Shown here in pieces: positions 1 to 8,816 of a stretch of 64,000 nt of DNA; the first letter of the stretch is position 1, and every line of letters begins with the position of its first letter. The notes under the pieces are model-generated. The model saw only the letters and a list, made by a program, of their open reading frames with translations. It was not told the origin of the DNA and did no database searches. Source of the DNA: Sorangium cellulosum So ce56. Lineage in GTDB: Bacteria; Myxococcota_A; Polyangia; Polyangiales; Polyangiaceae. Both the position numbers and the translations under genes were made by a program. The DNA lies in assembly GCF_000067165.1 (NCBI RefSeq), contig NC_010162.1:11396501-11460500 (forward strand), in the 5' to 3' direction.

Positions 1-14
1 GGAAGGCTCTCGAG

Positions 15-1190
15 GTGCTCACCGACGAGCTACTCGATGCCTTCCGACTACCCGATGAGCTCAAGATATTCGGCGAGTCGACGACGCTCGAATACCAGCC
101 GCTCCTCGACGCCGTGGTCCGCGAAGCGCAGCGGATCGACGTCCAGCGGATTCAGCTGCACCTGGGTGACGACGTCAAGGAATGGGACCTGTTCAGCTGG
201 CCCCTCTACCGCCACATCCTGCGGTGGACGTCCACCAGCAAGCAGGTCGTCCTGATCGTGCCGCGCAAGGCGATCGCGGCGCTCGAGTGGGACGAGAGCG
301 GGACCTGGGCCAGCATCATGGAGGGGACCGGGGCAACCCTGCGGATCGTCGACCAGCTCCCGCCGGCCAGTAGCTCGCCCCGGATTGCGGTCGAGATCGC
401 CGGTTCGAGCTGGAGCAGCAGCTGGGCCGTCACGTCGGAGACAGCCCTGGATCCGGGCGAGGCATGGGGCCTCGCCGGCGATGGCGCGCGCTGCGTCATC
501 GGCAGGGCGACCGTCGCCCTCGCCGCCGCGCCAGGCGCAGCGCTCACGCCCGCACAGGTGCGTAAGCCGCGGCCCGGCACGTACGTCGAGGTCAAGATCA
601 ACAACGAGCTGGACGGGCCCGTCGGTGACTTCGGACACCGTTTCTGGGCGCTGCTCGAGCGCCGCTTCCCGGAGCTCATGGAGCGGCTCGACGCCGCCGA
701 GCCCTTGGCCTCCGTCGAGTACGGCGAGCGTTACCTCAAGTCACCCCTTGCCACCCGCTTGCTGTACGAGGTGCTCAAAGCCCTGCAGAGGCGCCCGGGT
801 GGCATCAGACCAGCGACGCTCGTGAGCGTCGACGCGACAAGCTCGTTCAGGCCAAACAGGCCTCCGACGAAGGTCGATCACGACTGGCGCGACCCGGCCA
901 CGAGGAACACCATGATGGAGGCGACGCTGAGGCATCTCGGGATCAACCTCCGCTTCACGGCTGGCACGGACATCCACAGAGTCGCCCACTATCGGCAGAT
1001 GCTCCTGCGCTGGCCCGAGGCGACCCTGTGTCTCCGGCTGGACCAGGGGCTCTCGTTCTGCCAGGCGGACCCTCCGCCGCCCTTCCCCTTCGAGAAAGCG
1101 TGCGACGAGCAGCAGAAGGCGCTGCTCGCCACGAAGTACAGCGTGCAGAAGCGGGACGCCATGCCAGCGGTCGTCTACGTGAACAGCTGA
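15..1190 (+). CDS. Unrecognised protein, possibly 5'-truncated by the window edge; weak PLD/MIT_C-like look
   Basis: An open frame of 391 residues from a GTG at 15. The frame stays open to the left edge, so the real start may lie outside the window. I do not recognise a characterised family. The C-terminal third (about residues 285-360) has a pattern with an I-H pair, a charged stretch and a hydrophobic R-L-D-Q-G-L segment, which faintly recalls the phospholipase-D-like MIT C-terminal domain; this is a weak resemblance only, and no HxK(x)4D motif is visible. Codon use matches a real gene. It converges on the HEPN-motif gene, only 27 bp away, and sits in a conflict-type neighbourhood, so a role in the same defence locus is possible but unproven. 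Confidence 0.6.
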   Translation: MLTDELLDAFRLPDELKIFGESTTLEYQPLLDAVVREAQRIDVQRIQLHLGDDVKEWDLFSWPLYRHILRWTSTSKQVVLIVPRKAIAALEWDESGTWASIMEGTGATLRIVDQLPPASSSPRIAVEIAGSSWSSSWAVTSETALDPGEAWGLAGDGARCVIGRATVALAAAPGAALTPAQVRKPRPGTYVEVKINNELDGPVGDFGHRFWALLERRFPELMERLDAAEPLASVEYGERYLKSPLATRLLYEVLKALQRRPGGIRPATLVSVDATSSFRPNRPPTKVDHDWRDPATRNTMMEATLRHLGINLRFTAGTDIHRVAHYRQMLLRWPEATLCLRLDQGLSFCQADPPPPFPFEKACDEQQKALLATKYSVQKRDAMPAVVYVNS

Positions 1191-1217
1191 CCATCCCTGC
1201 AATCCAGCATCCTCGCG

Positions 1218-2351
1218 TCACGGCGGAGGTAGCCCTGTCGCCGCAATTGTCTTGATCGACTCGAAATCTACTAGCTCGATATGCGCCAGCGCATTGCGCG
1301 CTTTCGCCAGGCACTCGAGGAGCCGTACGTGCTCGGATCGGACCCCATGGCGCCCGTGCAGTTGCTTGAGCAGGTGCCCGAGCTCAAGATCATGGACGTC
1401 ATGGATTTCCCCGAAGGCGGTCCGCCACGGTAACCGCACGAACGCACCGTAGCGTCGCAGCAGCCGTATCCGCTGCTCCTCGATCGCCGGAAACAGGATC
1501 GATACTTGAGCTCGCCATAATCTCTGCTCGATCGCCCTGGCCTCGCGGCCGTTCACAAGGTCCGCGCAGACGTGTGGGATCGGTTGCCCGTCGACGATCG
1601 CCTCCGCTCCGGACGCCCAGCCTTGGCCCCAGGTAGTCTCGTGCCAGCCACGAGAGGCGGCGTAGTCCTCGAGCAGGGCCTCTGGATCGAGGAGCTCTGC
1701 CGTCGTGCACTCCGCGAGCCTCGCTGCGAGGATGCCGTCGAACACCGCGAGCTCCGAGACGAGCGCCGCGTGCAACCGCTGGAGCAGCGGCCGTTCCCCG
1801 ACGGTTTGCAGAGAGCTCAGCTGAAGCGAGAACAAGAAGAGATCGAGCTGCGTCACGACGTCACGCCACAGCTCGATGCCCAGGGCGACGTCTTGTCTGG
1901 GCAGGCTTCCTGCTACCGCTGGTGGAGCCTGGACGCAGAAAATGGATCGCTCGTGCTCCCCCCTCGAGCGAGACGCGTTCGCGTATTCTTCGAGGAAAAC
2001 GCTCCAACGACTCCAATCACCGGGCGGAATCCCGTCAACCCACACGAGATATCCGATGAAAGCAGCGGATCGAGCGACGTCGACCGCAGACACGATGCTC
2101 GGCTCGAGGCGCAATCGCTCGCGGATCAACCCCGCAGGCGCCCCGCCGTGGAGCGCAGCGGGATCGAGATCCACCCACTCGGCGATCTCATGGTCCTGCA
2201 CGATCCTTCGCACTGCATCTCTGAGCCTGCATGGGATCACATCCGGAACCAGCACGACGCTGCTCCGGCCGCTCCGGAACGTACGGCACAACCGATCGAT
2301 GAAGCGCGAAGGTCCAGGGAGGGACCACCAGAGTCGGGCGATCTCGTCCAT
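1218..2351 (-). CDS. HEPN-motif protein partnered with a giant ATPase (possible RNase effector)
   Basis: 377 residues, second gene of a two-gene operon 18 bp behind the 2006-residue ATPase. The N-terminal ~160 residues look like an alpha/beta domain beginning L-P-G-P-S-R-F. The last ~170 residues are mostly helical and end with R352-N-A-L-A-H357, which fits the R-x4-6-H signature of HEPN ribonucleases, often with N after R as here. HEPN domains are common toxic effectors of abortive-infection systems. The tight coupling to a STAND-like ATPase suggests that the ATPase senses or regulates and this protein cuts RNA. The family assignment rests on the motif and helical context only; it could also be a non-catalytic Swt1/AbiJ-type HEPN domain. 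Confidence 0.65.
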   Translation of the reverse strand: MDEIARLWWSLPGPSRFIDRLCRTFRSGRSSVVLVPDVIPCRLRDAVRRIVQDHEIAEWVDLDPAALHGGAPAGLIRERLRLEPSIVSAVDVARSAAFIGYLVWVDGIPPGDWSRWSVFLEEYANASRSRGEHERSIFCVQAPPAVAGSLPRQDVALGIELWRDVVTQLDLFLFSLQLSSLQTVGERPLLQRLHAALVSELAVFDGILAARLAECTTAELLDPEALLEDYAASRGWHETTWGQGWASGAEAIVDGQPIPHVCADLVNGREARAIEQRLWRAQVSILFPAIEEQRIRLLRRYGAFVRLPWRTAFGEIHDVHDLELGHLLKQLHGRHGVRSEHVRLLECLAKARNALAHIELVDFESIKTIAATGLPPP

Positions 2352-2369
2352 ACAAGCCTGTCCGGCGCG

Positions 2370-5300
2370 CTAGCTCTGAAGAAGCACCGCGCGGAACGCC
2401 GGATCGACCTCGTGCGTGTCGCCCGAGGCCACGCGGAGGATTCCCACACGCTGCGCCCAGCGGAGCACCTGCTCCAGGACCACAGGGTTCCTCTGGTCGG
2501 CGTCGAGGAGCTCCAGGAGCTCTGCCGTGGTGAGCGGCTCCCCATAGCTCGCCATCGCCTTCATGGCGGGTAATGCCCGGCTGCAGAGATCGCGGAGGAC
2601 AATCTCCTTCCACAGCGGTCCGAGCGAGGCACAGACCTCCTCCACGCGGGCAGTTCCGCCGGGAGCACCCGTCTTCAGCTCGTCGGCCACCTTGCCCACG
2701 TACCAGCTCCAGCCCCCTGTGGCGTCGGCGATCACCTTCCATGCAACCTCGCTGACGTGCAGATCGGAGAGCAGCCGCCGGATGGCCACCGGTGCCCAGG
2801 GCCCGAGAGACAGGTGACCGAAATCGATGTCGGGGGCGATCTCCGGCTCCTTGTACGACCACGCGCGCTCGCTGTCTGCGAGGAACGCGACCCGGATGAA
2901 GTTGCGACGCGAGCGCGCGCGGCCAAGCTTCTCAGCAGCTGCCTGGATCCACCCCTCATTCCATGGCGTGTTCTGTGGCACGCAGACGACCAGCAACTCG
3001 TTTTCGCGCCGGTCGGTGAGGCGATCCAATTTCACCCGAAAATCTGTCTGCGACCGCACGTCGCGAAGCATGTATCCCTCTGCTCCGGGCACAGGTAGCT
3101 CGATGAACCGCTGGATGTCCTGAATGCTGGAGGCGGTGAGACCGAACACCACGCGGATGCCGTGGGCCCGCGCCAGGAGGTCGGACTCCTGGCTCGCCGT
3201 GAGCGGGCTCCTCTGCCAGACCATGCCAGGCACGGCTCGTCTGAACGTGGCCGGCTCGTATTCGGCGGCCGGCTCCTGGGTGATGGCGTCCACGAGATCG
3301 CGGTCGATCTCCTCGTGGGTACCGAGCAGATTGAGGACGTTCGGGTTGCGCAGGGCGTATCGATCACGCGATGTCGTGCGGAGCACCCCGAGCCCGACCA
3401 TCTCGTCGAGCAGGGAACGGAAAGCCTCGTTCGTCCGCGACTCCTGAAAGCCTTGCTCCCACCAGTACAGGCAATGCGACCGGATCCAGTCGAGCGAGAA
3501 CCCCGCGCTGATCCCCGATACTCGGTCACGCACCGTCTCGGCGGCGATGCACAGCGCGATCACGCGGTAGCGCCGGTCGAGGTCGAGCGTGATGCGAAAC
3601 CGCTCCAGGATCTCCTTGCGTAGATTCTGTCCTCTGTACGCCTCCTCGATGTCCTTCGCCGTGATGGCGTAGGGAGGCCCCTGCCGTACGCGGGATGCGT
3701 CCGACCTGGTGCGTACCATGTGCTCGAGCAGCTCCCGGCAGAAGAGCTGCGTCAAGCTCGGGTACCAGTTCGTGTGCGCCAGGATGCGGAGCGGCAGGTC
3801 CTGGGACTCGAACCGGAACCCGAGCGCCTCCATGGGATCTCGGACCAGACTCAGCGCGGCCCTGGCTTCCCCGGTCGGAGCGTCGCTGCCGCCGAAGAGC
3901 GGACCGATGCAGATTGGCTCGCCGAGGTGCGCGAGCGGGCTGTTGACGTTCCGGGCCGTCCGCTGGACATTGTGGAGCCCTGCGAAGACGACCTTGAAAC
4001 GACCGCCTGTATCATCCATGAGCGCCTTGAGACGCGATACGCGCTCGAAACCCTCTCCGTACTCCAACGCCCTTGAGGTCGCGTCGGCGCGCAGGAAGGC
4101 GTCCGCTTCGTCGAGCAGCAGGAGGATTCGCCGCCCGGGATCCCGCCCCAGCCACTCGTGGATCTGCGCACGCAGCCCTTCGTACCCGGATGAGCTTCGA
4201 CTGCAGATGCTGAACTGCCGGAGCCGCGACGCGATGAGCAGCCATATATCGTCGATGCTGCGTGCGTGGCCGATGCCCTCTTCCTTCAGATCGATCCACT
4301 GAACGATGATGCCCTTTGCTTCATTGTGGCGCTCTCGCTCGATGGCTCGCAGCAGCGCGGTCTTCCCGAGCTGCCGCCCGCCGTAGAGCAGATGCGCACC
4401 TCGCGTGTCCCAGATCAGCTCGCGCTCGCGCAGCCGACCGAAGAACATCTCACGATCGACGAGCCCGGCCGTCGTGGTGTAGGGGCTCATCGTCGTGAAC
4501 GGGGTCGCGCAGGCGAGGAATGTCGGCAGCCGCATCCCTGGCTCGCCGGTGAGGAAGGCCAGCAGCACATCGTCGAGCACCAGGACCGTCCGGCGCTGCT
4601 CCCGGGAGAGCCGGGCCAGCGTGCGGCGCTTGGCCTCGCCGAGCCTGCCGAGGAAGAATGCCATGACGGGAGCGTTCGGCTCCTCGGTGTTGCTCGATAC
4701 AAGATGCAGGAGAGTCTCCTCGGGGGGACGGTTCCAGGCGCACAGGATGCGGTAGCGCCCGCCGGCGCGGGACCCGTAGTGTGGAACGACGAACCGGGGG
4801 AGATCCTGGACTGGGTCGGTGATGGCGGTCAACCAGGCACTATTATCGCGCTTCGTGGCACTGGTGACGAGCACCTCACGCACACGCCAGCCGAGCTCCT
4901 GCAGGATGGTTCGAACTGACTCGCTGAAACGCGCGCCCGTGTCACGCGAAGCCGAGATTGTGCCCGGATCGAGTCGTTTCACGGCCCGCCAGGCGTCGAT
5001 AAGCTTGCCAGTTGACGCCCTCCGGACCTTATCGTCGATGGTGCTGAGATCGATGACGGAGGTGGTGGCGGGGGCGTCTTCCCGCAACGCGTTGCGAAGC
5101 AGCGTCCAACCATCGGACTGCTCGAGCCAGGTCTGAATTTCCTGGCAACGCTGCGGAAAGAACTCGAGGAACGGGTCTCGACGGCCGCTGTCCGACGACA
5201 GCGAGTCTCCGCGCTCGGCCGCAGCGACCAGCTCCTCTGCGACCTGCAGATCTCTCCGCTGGATGGCCTCCATGATCCGGCCATGAAGAGAGGAGCTGAT

Positions 5301-8300
5301 CTCGAGGCGCAGCAACCGCTCGTTTAGCTCTCTCGCTCGCTGGGTCCGGCGCTCTTCCAGGTCTTTCTCAATGTCGTCAAGGATGGCGCGGATCTCGTCG
5401 AGCTCGATGTCCTCCCCCGCGGCGTTGCGGATCGCCTCCACGCGCGCCCGAAACTCGACGATATGGCCCTCGGGGACAAGGTTCTCGACGAGCGCGCGCT
5501 CTAGGTTCGATTCCACCTCGTGCGCGCGGACGTCGCGCTGGCGAGCGGCGCGCTCCCGCGTCTGGTCGTGGCGCTCCATGGGTCCTTGCCAGTCGACGTC
5601 GGCTGGCCGGCGTCGCTCGGTGACGGCTAGCGCCTGGCGCAACGTGCGGATATTGCAGCGCGCCTCAGCGACGCGGATCACGTCGCTGAGGGGCGAGAGC
5701 CCGCCGCCTGCGGCATCGCCCACGAGCTGACAGAGCTTGGAGAGCGGCGGCGGGTTGATCGCGTTCCAGCTCCGGTCGAGCCGGAGGCCGGGGATGCGCA
5801 GGAAATCGCCGGCCAGCACTTCCTGAGGGTTGAGCTGTTGCTCAATGACGCCTGACTCCACCTGCAAGAAGCGCTCTATCCAGTCGACTTGACGGCTGAC
5901 CGAGGTGGCAGCAGCCCGGAGCCGGGCGGTCGGTGCTTCCGCCCGGATCTGATCGAGGCGCGGACGGATGTCGCGCAGCGCGTCTCGCAGCCTCCGCCGG
6001 AACTCCTCAAGATGGAATTGCAGCTGCTCGCTGCCCTGAGGGGCCACAAGCCGATCGCAAACGGCGACGAGCCGGCCGCCGAGCTGATTCAGCTCCCGCA
6101 GCTTCGCCGGGAAGTCGTGACGAACCACCGCACCCTCGATCGGGGATCTCGCGCCGGGCCCGTTGAGCCGCTCGTCAGTACGCCGCAGCTGCTCTTTCCA
6201 GTGGTTGCCACTCGGGGCCCACTGCTCGCAGAAGGCGCGCAAGCGCTGGATGTCGCCTCGCTGCGCGGCCTCGATTGTCATCCCGATGGCACCGTCGTCT
6301 CGCAGCCAGGCGCGCCAGACGTTGGTGGCCCTGGCGAACCGCATCAGCGCGCCACGATTGGTCTCGCGCCACGCAACTAGATCCTCGAGCGCACGCCGCC
6401 GTTCCGTCTCCACCGCCTCCAGCGTCCGGACGCCGCGGAGGAGCTCGGGTGTGAGCGCGATGCCGAACCGCTGGAATGCGACGATGGCGTCGCAGAGCTC
6501 GGCCATGATCCCTGCGCGTCCCTGAAACTCGATCTGGCCGAGGAGCGCCGAGACCTCCCCCCCGGTGGCCAGCAGCGCGCGCGCGGCCAGGGCGCCTGCC
6601 GCGTAGAGGGCGACGGCCTCCTCGTCCACTTCTAGGCTCTGCTCGACGAGCACGGACTCCCGCTGCTGGAAGGCGGTCAGGAGCTCCTGGCGATCGGCGC
6701 CGCAGCGCGTGAGGATGGCGATCTCGATCAGCTCGGCCCTCGGGACAGGAAGCAGGGGACGTTCTCCTTGCCCCGCGAGCTGCCGCGTGAGCAGCAGCGC
6801 AAGACTCTCCTCGTCCCGTTCGATCATCTCCCATATACGCGACTCGACCTCGGCCACAGGCTCGGTCGCGAGCCGCGGCACTGCCGCGTGGATCGCGGGG
6901 GCCGCCGCGGATGTCTGGAGCTCCCCCTCGCCTATCGTTCCGTCGCGTGCTGTCTCCTCCGGCCTGGGCACCGCGTTCGGGCTGCCTGCGGGGTTCACCT
7001 CAATCGCCGGGTGGGCACCTACTTCCTCGGCAGGCTGCCTTCCGAGCGTGCGGGGAGCGCCCTCGGACCATGAGGCTGCCGGCGCTTTCGCCTCGACTCC
7101 CTGGACGACGCCGGTCTCGCGCCGCAGCGCGCGCGCGCTGGCGAGGGAGGGCGAGCCGCTCGACGCTGGAGCACTTCGCGCCGCAGGGGGCGCGCTGTGC
7201 GTCATCCGCTTCGGCGCAGGGGCGGCCGCGGCAGCGGAGCGCGGTTTGCGCCGGCGCTCCCCCTCCGCGATGCTCTCGACAGGGGGGCGCGCATCATCCG
7301 GAAAAGCCGAGGCAAGTTCATCGTGCGACAGGGACAGACTTCCCAGGGCCGTATGTCGTCGCGTCCTCGAAATCGCCGGAGCATCTGGCTCAGCGTTGCC
7401 GATGGCAAGGATGGCGGAAGGGGCGGACATGGAGGCCTTCGCGGAGCCAGGATGCGACGGCGGCGCTGCCTGCCTGAATTCGGCCCCTGCGGACGCCGCG
7501 GCGGGTTCCGGCGTCGGAGCTGCTGGGGCACCGACGTCGGACGACTCCAGCTGCTCTGTAACGACTGCTTCAGCGCCGGTGCACGGAGGCTCCTGCTCCT
7601 CGCCGTCAGGCTCTAGAGGAGCTACTTCAGCACCGGCGCACGGAGGCCCTTGCGCCTCGCCGTCAGGCTCTAGAGGAGCTACTTCAGCACCGGCGCACGG
7701 AGGCTCGTGCGCCTCGCCGTGAGGCGCTGCGCCCGGTCCGGCGATCGACCGCACGAGCTCGAGCTTCTTTGCCTGAGCCGCCATCGCGATCTGGAGCGCC
7801 GAGAAAAGGTCATCGGGAAACGACGAGCAGATTCGCTCGGTCAGCGCCGCGCACTCCGAGAGGTCGCTGCAGTCCATGAGCCGCAGGATGTCGTCGAGGG
7901 GCGACCGCAACCCCAGGTCCTCCCATCGTCCTACCGTCACGGCCTCTTCGAGGCGGGCGGCGTGTGTGGCGACGAGCCCGAGAGGCGGCCACGAGGGAAT
8001 TTCCCGGTGTTTCACGGCCCTCGCGGCGGCGCAGAGCCGGAGGATTTCCTCCCGCTGACGGCGCCGGGCCGCCTCGCGGTCTCTCGCGCGCAGCAGCGCA
8101 CCGCGCAGCTCACTTGCGACGGGACGCGTGAGATCGAGCCCGTGAAGATCCTCCGGTTCGGTCAATGCCTCGATGCGCTCGACGATCCCACTCGTCGTGG
8201 ATGATACTGCGGTGAGCAGCGATGCCACCGATGCATCGGGCACGCGCCCGATGCGCGCGTCTCGAGCGGCTGCTTCCAGCGCTGCCACGAGCTTCTCGAG

Positions 8301-8390
8301 GTCCGAAGAGAGAGCGTCGATGGTCGAGAGCAGCTTCGCGTGATTGTCGTGCATGCCAGCCTTCAACCCGAGGAGATAGCAGGCTATCAT
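2370..8390 (-). CDS. Giant coiled-coil P-loop (STAND/AAA-like) ATPase, conflict-system sensor candidate
   Basis: 2006 residues; an alternative start is the ATG at 8354. Residues 1-215 are helical. About 218-460 is a Pro/Ala-rich linker containing a 19-residue tandem repeat. About 470-1180 is long amphipathic helix rich in E/R/L, coiled-coil-like. A short alpha/beta domain comes next. An ATPase core follows, with a lead-in F-F-G-R-x-R-E near 1318, Walker A G-G-R-Q-L-G-K-T (K about 1343) and Walker B L-L-L-L-D-E-A-D (1427-1430). Winged-helix-like and further alpha/beta segments reach the C-terminus. The layout, a ligand-type FGR lead-in plus P-loop plus winged helix inside a very long protein, is that of STAND/AAA regulators of antiphage systems. 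It is translated ahead of the HEPN-motif gene. No named defence family can be assigned from the sequence alone. Confidence 0.8.
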   Translation of the reverse strand: MIACYLLGLKAGMHDNHAKLLSTIDALSSDLEKLVAALEAAARDARIGRVPDASVASLLTAVSSTTSGIVERIEALTEPEDLHGLDLTRPVASELRGALLRARDREAARRRQREEILRLCAAARAVKHREIPSWPPLGLVATHAARLEEAVTVGRWEDLGLRSPLDDILRLMDCSDLSECAALTERICSSFPDDLFSALQIAMAAQAKKLELVRSIAGPGAAPHGEAHEPPCAGAEVAPLEPDGEAQGPPCAGAEVAPLEPDGEEQEPPCTGAEAVVTEQLESSDVGAPAAPTPEPAAASAGAEFRQAAPPSHPGSAKASMSAPSAILAIGNAEPDAPAISRTRRHTALGSLSLSHDELASAFPDDARPPVESIAEGERRRKPRSAAAAAPAPKRMTHSAPPAARSAPASSGSPSLASARALRRETGVVQGVEAKAPAASWSEGAPRTLGRQPAEEVGAHPAIEVNPAGSPNAVPRPEETARDGTIGEGELQTSAAAPAIHAAVPRLATEPVAEVESRIWEMIERDEESLALLLTRQLAGQGERPLLPVPRAELIEIAILTRCGADRQELLTAFQQRESVLVEQSLEVDEEAVALYAAGALAARALLATGGEVSALLGQIEFQGRAGIMAELCDAIVAFQRFGIALTPELLRGVRTLEAVETERRRALEDLVAWRETNRGALMRFARATNVWRAWLRDDGAIGMTIEAAQRGDIQRLRAFCEQWAPSGNHWKEQLRRTDERLNGPGARSPIEGAVVRHDFPAKLRELNQLGGRLVAVCDRLVAPQGSEQLQFHLEEFRRRLRDALRDIRPRLDQIRAEAPTARLRAAATSVSRQVDWIERFLQVESGVIEQQLNPQEVLAGDFLRIPGLRLDRSWNAINPPPLSKLCQLVGDAAGGGLSPLSDVIRVAEARCNIRTLRQALAVTERRRPADVDWQGPMERHDQTRERAARQRDVRAHEVESNLERALVENLVPEGHIVEFRARVEAIRNAAGEDIELDEIRAILDDIEKDLEERRTQRARELNERLLRLEISSSLHGRIMEAIQRRDLQVAEELVAAAERGDSLSSDSGRRDPFLEFFPQRCQEIQTWLEQSDGWTLLRNALREDAPATTSVIDLSTIDDKVRRASTGKLIDAWRAVKRLDPGTISASRDTGARFSESVRTILQELGWRVREVLVTSATKRDNSAWLTAITDPVQDLPRFVVPHYGSRAGGRYRILCAWNRPPEETLLHLVSSNTEEPNAPVMAFFLGRLGEAKRRTLARLSREQRRTVLVLDDVLLAFLTGEPGMRLPTFLACATPFTTMSPYTTTAGLVDREMFFGRLRERELIWDTRGAHLLYGGRQLGKTALLRAIERERHNEAKGIIVQWIDLKEEGIGHARSIDDIWLLIASRLRQFSICSRSSSGYEGLRAQIHEWLGRDPGRRILLLLDEADAFLRADATSRALEYGEGFERVSRLKALMDDTGGRFKVVFAGLHNVQRTARNVNSPLAHLGEPICIGPLFGGSDAPTGEARAALSLVRDPMEALGFRFESQDLPLRILAHTNWYPSLTQLFCRELLEHMVRTRSDASRVRQGPPYAITAKDIEEAYRGQNLRKEILERFRITLDLDRRYRVIALCIAAETVRDRVSGISAGFSLDWIRSHCLYWWEQGFQESRTNEAFRSLLDEMVGLGVLRTTSRDRYALRNPNVLNLLGTHEEIDRDLVDAITQEPAAEYEPATFRRAVPGMVWQRSPLTASQESDLLARAHGIRVVFGLTASSIQDIQRFIELPVPGAEGYMLRDVRSQTDFRVKLDRLTDRRENELLVVCVPQNTPWNEGWIQAAAEKLGRARSRRNFIRVAFLADSERAWSYKEPEIAPDIDFGHLSLGPWAPVAIRRLLSDLHVSEVAWKVIADATGGWSWYVGKVADELKTGAPGGTARVEEVCASLGPLWKEIVLRDLCSRALPAMKAMASYGEPLTTAELLELLDADQRNPVVLEQVLRWAQRVGILRVASGDTHEVDPAFRAVLLQS
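7560..7735 (-). repeat. 57-bp in-frame tandem repeat in the giant ATPase linker
   Basis: A 57-bp unit (19 residues, core G-A-E-V-A-P-L-E-P-D-G-E) occurs as two near-identical copies plus diverged flanking part-copies. It keeps the reading frame, so copy-number change would only lengthen or shorten the Pro/Glu-rich linker between the N-terminal helices and the coiled-coil part. Confidence 0.85.
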
Positions 8391-8816
8391 GGTTGCAGGA
8401 GATTTGTACCCCTCTCCTGGAGTACGCTCCGCATCGGAGCAGCACGTCTGCTGCTCCCGACCTCTGTCTCCTCCGCCGCCTCCACCTCGTCCACCTCACC
8501 GAGCAGGCTCGTCTGCCGTTCCTCGGGACCGAACAGCGGCGCCTGCCCGAGCGAGGTCAGCGGGGGCTACTGGCTGAACGGCACGGCTGGAGCGGCGGGC
8601 GACGTGGCGCTGGCGGTGGCTGGGGGACCGCGCTGGCCGCGGGCGTGGGCCCGCCTTGGCGATCCTCCCTTTCGGAAGGTCACGTCGTGCTTATGCTGTG
8701 CTTTCGCCGCGAAGTCACCGCTGATGGGGTGGCCATGAACGAGCTTCTCGGGAAGTAACACGCGGCGACGACCGGACGACACCTCGCGCCCGCTTCGAAG
8801 TACCATCCGCCGGCCG
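8391..8816. other. 426-bp divergent intergenic region
   Basis: Lies between the divergently transcribed giant ATPase and the HIT-PLD-helicase gene, so it should carry both promoters. It contains a C-rich CTCC/CACC run around 8465-8500. I found no convincing -35/-10 pair, terminator, RNA gene or plausible small coding region. Confidence 0.5.
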
